From contig OY829331.1 in NCBI GenBank assembly GCA_963691655.1, forward strand, positions 602,501 to 666,500: 64,000 bases of DNA, read 5' to 3'. Source of the stretch: Toxonevra muliebris. Taxonomy: Eukaryota; Arthropoda; Insecta; Diptera; Pallopteridae. The position numbers and the translations under genes were made by a program. The notes under the pieces were generated by a model. The model saw only the letters and a list, made by a program, of their open reading frames with translations, was not told where the DNA came from and ran no database searches. Position 1 is the first letter of the stretch, and each line of letters begins with the position of its first letter. Of this stretch, positions 22,405 to 31,801 are shown piece by piece.

Positions 22405-22650
22405 ACTAATACTATTGTTAGGGCACAACAGCCCATGGAGGGCCTTGACCGAGTTATTAGCATCCATTCATGTTGTGTGAGTTACCTACAGTTTTATGCT
22501 TTTCATAGTTAATTATTACTATTGGTTGCCAGCTAAAAGGTGATGCTATGTAGAAAAATTTGTATTTGCTATTTTTGAGTGTCCCGAGATTTGAACACCT
22601 CTGCGTAGCAGTCCTAAACACCATTAGACTACGGCGACCACGGCTCGTAT
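22405..22650 (-). mobile_element. tRNA-derived SINE copy, minus strand
   Basis: On the minus strand the head (about 22646-22570) reads GCCGTAGTCTAATGGTGTTT as A-box region and GTGTTCAAATCTC as B box. The body follows, and the 3' end has GGGCTGTTGTGCC with an ATAGTATTAGTAG tail (22430-22405). Head and tail match the copy at 39618-39915. The internal body is partly deleted. Confidence 0.8.
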
Positions 22651-23534
22651 TACCCGACATTATATTTCCATCGAATTATTTATTTGTAAAAGCTAATATT
22701 CAGGTAATTAATAATTGCGCCGTAAAACCCGTGATTTTAACAACCTTTAAAATGTTGGTAAAAATCTTTTGAGATGATACACTTTACATTATTTGTTAAT
22801 ACAGTGGTAACACCAGTGATTTTAACAACATGCCGGAATACCATATGTATGTATAATCCACTTCCGAAATTTTAATTATTTGAATTTACTTGTGAACCTC
22901 AAATTAACAACTATCGGAAAATATAGTAAGCCATATTTTTCATTGCTTTTAAAAAAAAAATAAAAGCAACTATTTTAAAGTATCTTATCTTTGAACAAGC
23001 GTCAGGTTTGTTTGAGACCGTCTACAAACACAATTCGATTGCAACGCAACATCAATTCAATATTGCACTCGTATCTGACACGAAGAAACTCATCAGAGTT
23101 CGTCCATTTACGCGATTGCAAAGCGACTGAGATGAGACAACCGACAAAGAGTAGGTAGAGTCAATTTTTTTTGCAGCCTGCTTGCGACTACTTTATTTAG
23201 AAAAACCTGCGCCGAAGCTGTGGCGTCTTGAAAATAAAATTAGTGGCAGCAGCTAAAAGCCGGCAGTGATAATTAATCGGGTAATCATTTGAAATAAAGT
23301 TTAGAAATTAAAAATTCATAGCAGCTCCTTTCAAGCCGACATTTCCAGGTCAATTTTATTACGGCGCCGGCCAAAAGAACACGGGACTGAGTTTGATGAC
23401 TCATGAAAAATCTAACCAAACAGTTTGCTTATATTTTTTATGTGTTGTGCAGGAAATAACAATTTGCAATTGTCAGCCAGATTAAAAATGTGGCTTGTAT
23501 TCTTTTTTATATTGGGTGCATTTCGTGGGTGTGT
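22651..23534. other. No supported gene
   Basis: AT-rich DNA. I see no domain, RNA gene or repeat that I can name. Confidence 0.4.
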
Positions 23535-23692
23535 TAGTTGCTGTTTACACGGGCGCAAGCATGAACGACTGTCTGAAAGAGAGAGGTAGAAAAAATATGT
23601 AGTAAGAAAGAGATGCAAACTCGTCGGTCTTTTTCTAACTACCTCACTCTTTCAGACAGGCGTTCATGCTTGCACCCGTGTGAATAGCCACT
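23535..23692. mobile_element. Foldback MITE, 158 bp
   Basis: Two arms of about 53 bp (23535-23587 and 23640-23692) are inverted copies with few mismatches. The core is ACACGGGCGCAAGCATGAAC, followed by a run near CTGTCTGAAAGAG. A related, longer element lies at 42089-42605. No coding capacity. Confidence 0.7.
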
Positions 23693-25544
23693 TAGAAACG
23701 CGTCGGTGAGTGCTTCTGATTAGCAAAGCGGACGCCATTTTTGTAATCATATTATTTTCCTCATTTTTCAGGTCAGGATGATTTTTGAAAACTTTGACAG
23801 TTGACAAACTCGACACAAGTTCGAAATCATCCATAATTATATTTTTAGAAGGAATAATTTCTAAATTAAATGATTACAAAATTATATCTTTTATTAATTA
23901 CATTAAATAAAATGAATTATTATACTATAATCGAAAGTGTTTTTATTGTCAATCTTATTAACTCGGCAAATATCCCGGTGACACAATTAGTTGCTCCAGT
24001 GAACGAACACAAACTTTGGCAACTTCAGCACAACCAGTTTCAGTCATATTGTGTTGCAATCGCATTGCGTTAGTGGGTTGTTATCAAACATATGGTGCTT
24101 GAAGACCAGTTCAGATTGAATTCAAATATTGCAAATCGTGCTCCTATATCTATTCACGGTCATTCCATTCCTAAAATATGAATTTCTACTTTCACGCTCC
24201 ATCCTAATGTACGGATACTTATATAATCTTTTTTAAATAATGTTTTCATGGAAGTAGGGTTCTGGTGCGATTATCTCATAGATCCAATCTTTATACAGAG
24301 TGGTTTCGTTTGGGTGATCAATACCAAAGGAGGTGATAGTGGAGGCAAAAAGAATTAAACACAGAGGGGTCCTATTCTCAATCCGTTAAAGATTTTTAAA
24401 CCTTATTCCAGTCTTTTCGTTATAACATTTAACAAATGATAAGCTAGTAAAATTTTCCTAGCGGTGTAGTAAAATTTTGTGTTTAATTTAATTTTTAAGT
24501 TTCTTTTTTTGAGCGGTAAAAATAATATTTTCACCGAAAAAAGAGAACATTATTTTTTAACCAAATCGAAAGTGAGTGAGAAAACGAATACTCTTCTTAC
24601 ACTTTCTGTAAAGAAATCTCAAATACAACTTTATTTTGATTCCGCTTTTTGAAAATTCAAGCGTAGAGTATTTTTTAATGTTTGTTGAATATTCGCCTTT
24701 AAAACTTTCATAATAAATAGGAATACTCAAAAAATATATAAATATAATACGATTAGTTTTTTGTGTCAAATTTTTGTAAATTTTATGGCAATTAATTTAT
24801 CTTGTACATAAAAGAAATGTGTTCAAATTTAAATATTCGGTTTATCAACATAAATCCACCTTAAAACAATCCATAGGAGCTATTATTTGTTAACAAATTG
24901 ATTATTTGTGTTGTTACCAACTTTAGATGATATAAAGAAGGGATTAAAAAAATTCGCAAAAACCTTTAACTTTCAATCAAATCACAAATCACCCTGTATA
25001 TGTAGGTACGTATGTATATATATAAATATAGTATGTATGAGTGTATCGAATGCAAATGCGATTTTCCGCTTTCAAACAAAATTATATAAAAATAAAGAAA
25101 TATTGAAGATTTAGTGTCAGTTCAACTTGCAAAAACATACTTTGAAACTTAGTTTTATAGTGGATTAAACCTAGTTTCAAAAATTGAAATAGATTTTCAG
25201 TAATCTAAAAGTAGAAACGCACCGTTTGCATACGAAAGTTTCATATAAGGAACTAATATTAATATGTGCACCATACACGATTCAATTGTTTTGTCGCTTG
25301 ATCACCAAATCCCTACATATATGAGTCGTCAGTTTAAAGATTTAACGGTTTTTTTTGTAACTTAATTTGAAAAACAACAATGTTTAGCGTATTGATTAGT
25401 AAAATTGAATAGTGTGAAAGGAATTTTAAGTACAAAAGAGAATGAGAAGAAAGAGTTGATTTCAAAAAACATTTTTAAATTATTACAACTAAAATATAAT
25501 CAAAAAAAATTGGTAAGATTTAAACCTTTAATAAAACCTGGCAA
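23693..25544. other. Long AT-rich stretch, nothing supported
   Basis: Short frames only, at most 70 codons, all of AT-rich chance composition. No RNA gene or named repeat seen. It could be intron of the minus-strand gene whose exon lies at 25992-26378. Confidence 0.4.
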
Positions 25545-25745
25545 GTTACTACTTCTATTAAGCACAACTGCCTATAGAGGGTCTAGGCCGAGGTTTTCGC
25601 ATCCGATCGAGGTATGCGAGTTACATTTTTCATGAATGGAAGGGACCTACAGTTTTGTAGCTAAATGGCGGAATAAAAAACTTTTCTTAAGCAATTGTTT
25701 CATTTTTGGAGGTTTAATATTACTAGCCAAAAAATGATGCAGTGT
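25545..25745 (-). mobile_element. SINE copy, head missing, minus strand
   Basis: On the minus strand the body and 3' end are recognisable: the ACTGTAGGTCCCTTCCATTC core (25633-25652) and GGCAGTTGTGCTTAATAGAAG at the end (25572-25552). The tRNA-like head is absent, so it is 5'-truncated. Confidence 0.65.
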
Positions 25746-25991
25746 ACGCAAATCTATTTATAATTTGAGGGCCCACTATACGTTAAAACATCTTTAATCG
25801 GTTTTTTCTGCAGTAACATATTAATTTTATCACATTTATGACCGCAATCCCTCACTATGAATGATATTAAATAAATATATATTTTAGAAAATTGAGATTG
25901 TTTTTTAATGAAGTTTATGTACTATAGCTGAATATAAATTCAGTTCAACAATTAAATTGAATCGCATATGGTCTACTTTTGAATAGGTAGT

Positions 25992-26378
25992 TTAATTGAT
26001 ATACCTTGGTATGGCACTACTTGGTACTTCTAGACTACCGGACGTATCACTGCCGGCAATTAAATGTCCTCCATGTTCTGGTTTGATATGACCAGAGTTG
26101 CCGCTAGTAGCTGCACTGACACCAACACCGCTATCAAAGGTACCAGCAGGAGCACCAACCGAATTTCCACTTATAGACTTATGTGCCGCACTATGGTGTG
26201 CCGAAAATTCACCATTTTGTTGATTTTGTGGTGAAGTTATAGTATTCACATCAGTGCCACTTGCAGCTGTTACAACTGATGCTGGCTTTAAAGCAGCTGC
26301 AGAAGGACGTCCTTTAGGTGGTGCAACAGCCACTAGATCATCATCAGCTTCTTCTTCGCTTGAGCTTGGGTCAATCAT
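25992..26378 (-). CDS. Putative host gene, first coding exon
   Basis: This 128-codon frame starts MIDPSSSEEEADDD. The start context ACCAAAAACAATG fits the fly consensus. It is clearly more GC-rich and less repetitive than its surroundings, with no transposon motif. An acidic patch (EEEADDD) is followed by PPKGRPSAAA, where KGRP resembles a partial AT-hook, then a long Ser/Gly/Ala/Thr-rich disordered region ending VPSSAIPRYIN. The frame may not end at the TAA: a donor-like AAG/GTATAT lies at about 26003-26010, so it may be a first coding exon continuing beyond 25992. I do not recognise the gene. A nuclear or chromatin role is only a guess from composition. Confidence 0.5.
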   Translation of the reverse strand: MIDPSSSEEEADDDLVAVAPPKGRPSAAALKPASVVTAASGTDVNTITSPQNQQNGEFSAHHSAAHKSISGNSVGAPAGTFDSGVGVSAATSGNSGHIKPEHGGHLIAGSDTSGSLEVPSSAIPRYIN

Positions 26379-26736
26379 TGTTTTTGGTGGAGTGGTTTAG
26401 TCACACTTATACAACGAGCAAATTTTCTTCTTTTTGTAAAATTTGTTGTTATTTTAAGTATTAAAACTTTAAGGCGAAATTAGTAATTATTATTAAATTG
26501 TTGTTAAAGTGGCTGGAATTATAAAAAATGCATACATATATAATAAAATTTATAGGAAAATTCCAGAACTTTTAAAATAAGTAAGAATTCATTAAAAATG
26601 CGTTAAGTTCAAAGCTAAATAAAAAAATAATTGAAAATCTTTGAGTTTAATACGATATATTTGTAATATTACAATAATTTTATTTCGTAAATAATCCAAT
26701 CAATAGAGTAAAAAAACCTTCAAAAAAAAAAAGCAA
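26379..26736. other. Presumed 5' flank of the minus-strand gene
   Basis: AT-rich DNA between the putative host exon and the Copia remnant. It should contain the 5' UTR and perhaps the promoter, but I see no convincing TATA box or initiator. Confidence 0.3.
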
Positions 26737-27070
26737 TGGATGCGTGCAAGGCAGATCTGATTTTGACAATTGCTCCCACAGAATTGAAGCAGATAAAAAA
26801 CTGCACCACCTCGAAAGAAATTTGGGATAAGTTGCACAACATATACCAATCAAAAGGACCAGCCCGCAAAACAATGCTCCTCAAGTCACTAATTCTGCTG
26901 AAGATGAGAAATGGAGAAGACATGCGGGACCATCTAAGACGTTTTTTCGATACCGTGGATAAAATACAAGTAATTGAATTAGAAGTTATTGACGATTTAC
27001 TCACCATTCTCTTGTTGTACAGTTTTCCTGAAGAATACGAATCGCCATCGAAACTCAGGAAAAACCCCAA
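26737..27070 (+). pseudogene. Copia gag fragment
   Basis: The frame reads DLILTIAPTELKQIKNCTTS then KEIWDKLHNIYQ, the conserved core of the UBN2-type Copia gag, and continues to LLLYSFPEEYES. Both the N-terminal third and the CCHC knuckle are missing. The frame ends at a deletion junction near 27055-27077. Confidence 0.75.
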
Positions 27071-27456
27071 TTGTTAGCTATTTTCGAAAATTTGGAACGA
27101 CCGCATACATGCTGGAAAAGGCTAAAGGAAGAGGTAAATTTGATCCAAAATCCAAGAAATGGATTTTTGTTGGATACTCCGTACAATCAAAGGCATACAG
27201 GCTTTGGGATCCAGAAGCAAGAAAAATTTTGCGAAGCAGAGATGTCACATTTACGAACTCTTTCTAGCCAGAGAAGAGCTATGCAGAATTTATTGACGAC
27301 GAAGTTTTGAAAATCAATCCAGAATGCTACATTCAATTTAACCCAGAATTCACAAAAGACACAAAAGAAAAACATATAGAAGCCATCGATGAAATTAGAC
27401 AACAAGAAGAATACACCACTCTTATCCAAGATGACGACGAACAAGAAAATTACGTA
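27071..27456 (+). pseudogene. Copia integrase C-terminal region
   Basis: KFGTTAYMLEKAKGRGKFDP and KKWIFVGYSVQSKAYRLW (27090-27205) are the standard integrase-tail block of Copia polyproteins. After a frame change near 27265 it continues as DDEVLKINPECYIQF and DDDEQENYV (27441-27456). The DDE core is absent. The frame is then cut by the LINE insertion. Confidence 0.75.
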
Positions 27457-28172
27457 TTTATTATTATTATTAGTAATAGAGGAGCCCAACCAGGCAGGCA
27501 CTGCGACCTAAAAGATCTTTTGTGCCATTCCCCATTTTATGACAAAAGACGTTCGGCTGACCTAATAAAAGTCAAGACATCTTTCGTTGAAGAAGATTTC
27601 ATGTGATCAGCCGTCAAAAACGAATAATCAAAGATTCTTCCTCTGAGCCGAGCCAAGGCCGGACACTCACACAGAATGTGAACTGTCGTCTCGTCATCTT
27701 CCATACATAGACGACATTCTGTCTCATTGGACAGACCTATTTTGCTTAGGTGATATCTGAGCCCATGGTGTCCAGACATGTAGCCCACCAATAGCCTAAG
27801 GTCAGGTTTGGAATAAGAAATGGGCTGATTTTGGGCAAGCGGAATGATAAGAGCTTTTGCCTGTCTTAAACCCGGGATGGAGTTCCAATACTCTAGCCAT
27901 TTTGCCTTAGACCACTCCTCAACGATAGATTTCGTGGAGGCCCAGCCGATTCCGCAAAACGGATCGGGGCCGAAGTGCTTGGTAGATGAACCTTGCCTAG
28001 CCAGTTCATCGGCGGCTTCATTACCAGCAATGTCACGGTGGCCGGGTACCCAACAAAGCGTAACTTTGTTACGGGTAGATAAGCGCTGGAGACTATCAAA
28101 ACACTCTTTCACCAGTTTAGATGAAAAACTCCATGAAGAGAGTGCTAAGAGAGCCGCCTGGCTATCTGAGAA
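27457..28172 (-). mobile_element. LOA/I-group LINE 3' fragment
   Basis: A 716-bp 5'-truncated LINE end inserted on the minus strand, flanked by the 14-bp target duplication AAGAAAATTACGTA (27443-27456 and 28173-28186). Its 3' end carries a TAATAATAATAA-type tail (27457-27478), as in I and LOA elements. It encodes an RNase H domain, described separately. The perfect duplication shows normal target-primed insertion into an existing Copia copy. Confidence 0.9.
27537..28172 (-). pseudogene. LINE RNase H domain fragment
   Basis: The minus-strand frame reads FSDSQAALLAL and VPGHRDIAGNEAADELARQG, which carry conserved RNase HI aspartates, and HxGNExAD is typical of LINE RNase H. Downstream CRLCMEDDETTVHILCECP is the C-terminal Cys/His block seen in LOA, I and related elements. 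The frame begins within the insertion, so the first motif with the remaining acidic residues is lost. The domain would remove RNA from the cDNA hybrid in an intact element. Confidence 0.85.
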
Positions 28173-28186
28173 AAGAAAATTACGTA

Positions 28187-29805
28187 ACCGCAATGACTTC
28201 GATGCGAGGACCAGGGAGGCCAAAGAAGATTCTCACTGGCAAAAGAGGAAGGCCACGAAAGTTATTTAATATGGTAACATTGAGCGAAGAAGTATCAAAC
28301 GAAAATGACTACGAATACAATGTTGCTGGTTTGATTGAGCAAAACGATCCTAAAACAACCACAGAAGCTCTTTCTAGTTCAGAAGCTGATGAATGGAGAA
28401 AAGCGATGAACAGCGAATACGAAGCCTTAAAGAAGAACCGAACTTGGGAAATCGTCAATCACCCAAAAAGAAAGAAAATCATTGAAATGAAATGGGTCCT
28501 ACGCACAAAGTACAAAGCTGACGGGTCAATCGATCGGCGCAAGGCTAGGCTAGTAGCAAAAGGTTTTACACAAATACCAGACATTGACTTTAATGAAACG
28601 TTCGCCCCTGTTGCAAGAATTGGTTCTATTCGTCTGATCGTGGCACTCGCTGTACAGCTAGGGCTTGAGATACATCAACTAGATTTTGTCACAGCATATT
28701 TAAATGGCGAAATTGAAAAAGAAATTTTTATACAAATACCAAAAGAATTTGACGAAATTTTGAATAAAAACGAGCTGCACGAATATACTGGAGATAAAGT
28801 TTGCTTGATCAAAAAGGCACTTTATGGCTTGAAGCAATCCGGCAGGCAGTGGTATAAGAAGCTGCACGAAAAACTGAACCAGCTGCAATTAAAATCACTA
28901 AAGTCGGATCCCTGTGTTTACGTCCAAAAGCAGGTGACAGACATCATAATTGTAGCAATCTATGTCGATGATTTGATTGTTGCATCGAATAGTCTGAAGA
29001 AATGGCAGCTACTGAAATCCGAACTAGCAAAGTCATTCGCAATGAAAGACTTAGGGCTTTTCAATTTTTGTCTCGGAATTGAATTCAAGCAAGATTTTGA
29101 AAACCACGAAATCACAATGTCACAAGAAAAGTATGTGAAGAATATTTTAAGTCGTTTTAATATGGAAGATTGCAAAGTAGTTACAACTCCTATGAACCCG
29201 AACGAAAAACTTTCCAATGAAATGAGCCCGAAGAATGAAGATGAAAGGAGAGGATCTCTAATGTATTTAGCTGTTTCGACACGCCCTGACATTGCACATG
29301 CAGTTAGCGTACTCAGCCAATACAATACGAATTACGGAAAACAGCACTGGATAGCACCAAAACGAGTATACAAAAAATCCGAAGAACAACTCGTTGGATA
29401 TGCCGACGCAGACTGGGGCGCAAGCATTGATGACAGAAGATCGTACACTGGGTACGTTTTTCAAATTAGCGAATGCAGCCATTAACTGGGAGTCTCGCAA
29501 ACAGAGAACTGTAGCTATGTCTAGCACAGAAGCAGAATATATGACACTCTCTGAGTCAACAAAAGAATCAATACATCTCAGACGTTTTTTGACCGAAATT
29601 TTAGGTCCACAGCAAATTACAACTATTTTTAATGGTGCAGGGATGCTGCAGTATTCCATAATCGTACAAAACACATGGACATTCGTCATCATTTTATACG
29701 AGAAACAGTAGATAGAGGAGACATCAAAATTGAATATCTACCTACTGACAAGATGCCGGCTGATGTCCTGACGAAGGATTATCGGCCCATAACAATGTAT
29801 TAAGG
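28187..29805 (+). pseudogene. Copia reverse transcriptase and RNase H
   Basis: The frame after the LINE insertion includes two GRP motifs (RGPGRPKK and KRGRPRK), then the RT: WEIVNHPKRKK, MKWVLRTKYKADG, ARLVAKGFTQ, NETFAPVARIGSIR, LDFVTAYLNGEIEKEIFIQIP, KKALYGLKQSGRQWY and the catalytic YVDDLIVAS (28961-28987). RNase H begins LVGYADADWG. A gap of about 10 codons removes LRYLKGT before it (near 29360). A one-base insertion at a T run (about 29457-29462) and another shift near 29635 follow. The end VLTKDY lies near 29780 and the stop near 29803. Non-functional. Confidence 0.9.
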
Positions 29806-29880
29806 ATATTGGCATGGCTATAATTCACAATAAATAAAATCACACAAATATGTAAAAGTGAGTTCCCGTTTAAGGGGAAG

Positions 29881-30080
29881 TGTTGGAATTTATTAAATGG
29901 AACAACTCGAATACTTGAGTTATTGTTACTTTGCTGTTTTTGTTTTTAATAAGCCATGTTTTATATATTTCAATGTAGAAAATATTTTAAGTATTTTCAA
30001 TCACTTCAAATATATCTTTTGCTGAATGAACAACTGGTTATAATTGTTCTTGGCTGCCCGACTCCATCTAACCTATTCAC
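29881..30080 (+). repeat. Copia 3' LTR, end uncertain
   Basis: Starts TGTTGGAATT immediately after the polypurine tract. No second LTR copy is present to define its end. ACTACA at about 30078-30083, just before the next inverted repeat, is a plausible terminus. Confidence 0.5.
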
Positions 30081-30083
30081 TAC

Positions 30084-30966
30084 ACATACGCCAAATCTCG
30101 GCGACGATAAGTGCTTTCCGCATTTAACCTTAGAAAAGCAACAGGGGTGACCAGTCACCCCACTACTTTTTAAAAGTACCGCAAAGAGATGTGTAAACTT
30201 TTTAGCTCACGGTATGGGCAAAATTTCAAATGTGTAAAATGTAAGAATAACTGTATCGTAAGATGTAAGATTACTGTAACGTCCAGTTCCCCTCTTGCTC
30301 ACACTACTGCGCGGCATGACTGTGCTACTCTAAACAACAAAGAGAAGAAGAGAGGGAAAAATTAAAATACGAGTGGAGTTTGTTTGTTTATGTTTCAATC
30401 AATTTACTCACACATATATGTGCATACGAACACAAAATGTGCGTGTACATTTATTCGTGGCAGAATTATTTGTTGGTGTTAAATGTGGAGATCGACTATA
30501 CCATACAAGCAGAGAAGTCGCCGTAGCAAGTACAGGCGTTTGATAGGTTTTGCATTCGGTTAGTTAGATTGGATTAAAATTAAATATTTTTTAAAATATA
30601 AAAACAATACAAAATGATAAGTAATAAGGAAAAAGGTTTCAATAAATGTATAAACAAAATGTAGTGATAATAATAGCAAACCACGGCATTATAAAAATTT
30701 TGCTTTGTGCATTAACCTTAGAAAGGCAACACTTTTTTATCTATGTAAATAGCAAATATGTTAAACAGAAAAAATCAAACTTATTTATTATAAAATCACT
30801 TATTTACTTCAATGAAAATGCACTGTTTCTTATTTTTATTAAATGCAGTTAAGGCAAATCTCTTTGCAGTGCTTTTAAAAAGTAGTGGAGTGACTGGTCA
30901 CTGTTGCCTTTCTAAGGTTAAATGCGGAAAGCACTTATCGTCGCCTGAGAATTGATTTGGCGTATG
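30084..30966. mobile_element. Inverted-repeat element with internal TTAA termini
   Basis: Arms of about 117-120 bp (30084-30200 and 30847-30966) are inverted copies, including GATAAGTGCTTTCCGCATTT and TGACCAGTCAC. Inside the arms a TTAA followed by CCTTAGAAA(A/G)GCAACA starts at 30124 and is mirrored ending at 30921. A third copy of the same 17-bp terminus starts at about 30715. So piggyBac-like termini (30128-30917) sit within larger arms. There is no transposase. An open frame at 30646-30852 is not recognisable. Confidence 0.6.
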
Positions 30967-31012
30967 TGTGTAAATATTCATATACCTATACGCCAAATCA
31001 ATTCTCAGGCAA
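30941..31012. repeat. Foldback hairpin, copy 1
   Basis: GCCTGAGAATTGATTTGGCG (30943-30962) is mirrored by CGCCAAATCAATTCTCAGGC (30991-31010), extended by TAT/ATA pairing on the loop side. The same hairpin lies at 38747-38820. It is about 70 bases long with short loop. It overlaps the right arm of the element at 30084-30966. Confidence 0.85.
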
Positions 31013-31662
31013 CGTTATGTAAAATTTTCACATCTAATAAAATTTCAAATCGACATGAAAAAAACTTAAAGCGCGGAAAAAAGATATAATTGCAGCTGCG
31101 TATATGCGAACATTGAGTAAAAGAAAAATAATGCAACTACGATTTGGTGCAATCGCAAAATATTTCTGCTATCACAGCAACAAATACATGCGATATGGAA
31201 CAAAAATTTGCATTTGCATTGATGCAAAGCCATTTGCAATTTATAGTGAATTGGGCTATTATATATAAAAGATAATGATATCTAATAAATTTTTAAGTTT
31301 ATAAAAGAATTGTTTTAGTTTGAATTATTTACCTAGCTTATAGATTATACATCAAATCCCTATATATGGCTATACATAAGTAAGCTTATGTATATGGCAT
31401 TCAGTTGGCTGAACTGTTTACACATCAAATATCTTGGGTGCCCTGCACACATCCATTGTTTTTTTAATGTTTTGTCTTTGAAATCCACCAAAAACCTAAG
31501 TGCAAAAGTTTTTAGCAAAATCTTTTGCACTATTTTTGAAAAAAAATAACCGGAAATTTTTTTAATCAGATATGTTTATAAAAGATAAGAGAATATGAAA
31601 ATCAAAAAATTGGAGAAAAGGAGTTATCCAGTGGTTGTCTACAGCTTCATAGCTATGTTTTT
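31013..31662. other. AT-rich stretch, nothing supported
   Basis: No coding, RNA or repeat signal that I can name. Confidence 0.4.
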
Positions 31663-31666
31663 TTAA

Positions 31667-31797
31667 CCTTTATTAAAGGACAAACAAATCAATGTATAAG
31701 CAAGAAATTTGGTGTCTGGTTGTGAAAGACCTAAGTAACCACAATTTCACAACAAAAGGTTTCTCTCAAGCCCCATTATAATTCGGGCGTCAAAGGG
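31667..31797. mobile_element. piggyBac-type MITE, 131 bp
   Basis: Flanked by TTAA on both sides (31663-31666 and 31798-31801). Left end CCTTTATTAAAGG, right end GGGCGTCAAAGGG, giving a short imperfect inverted terminus. Same length as the element at 3657-3787 but a different sequence. No coding capacity. Confidence 0.45.
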
Positions 31798-31801
31798 TTA
31801 A

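Larger units (their letters stand above)
26737..29880 (+). mobile_element. Ty1/copia retrotransposon, 5'-truncated, internally deleted
   Basis: Parts in order: gag fragment, integrase C-terminus, reverse transcriptase, RNase H, then a polypurine tract AAGGGGAAG (about 29872-29880) and the LTR start TGTTGGAATT (29881). No 5' LTR or primer site precedes gag, which begins abruptly after an A run. Protease and the integrase core are missing: gag is joined directly to the integrase tail near 27055-27075. A LINE fragment (27457-28172) is inserted between the integrase tail and RT with a 14-bp target duplication. Confidence 0.85.

Noticed and set aside
22570..22646. tRNA gene on the minus strand
   Set aside because: It is the head of a SINE copy; the same head and body recur at 39618.
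22985..24073. Large inverted repeat with CAATTCGATTGCAACG ends
   Set aside because: The match between the two ends is short and poor; probably chance.
27187..27501. 104-codon minus-strand frame
   Set aside because: Antisense of the Copia integrase tail.
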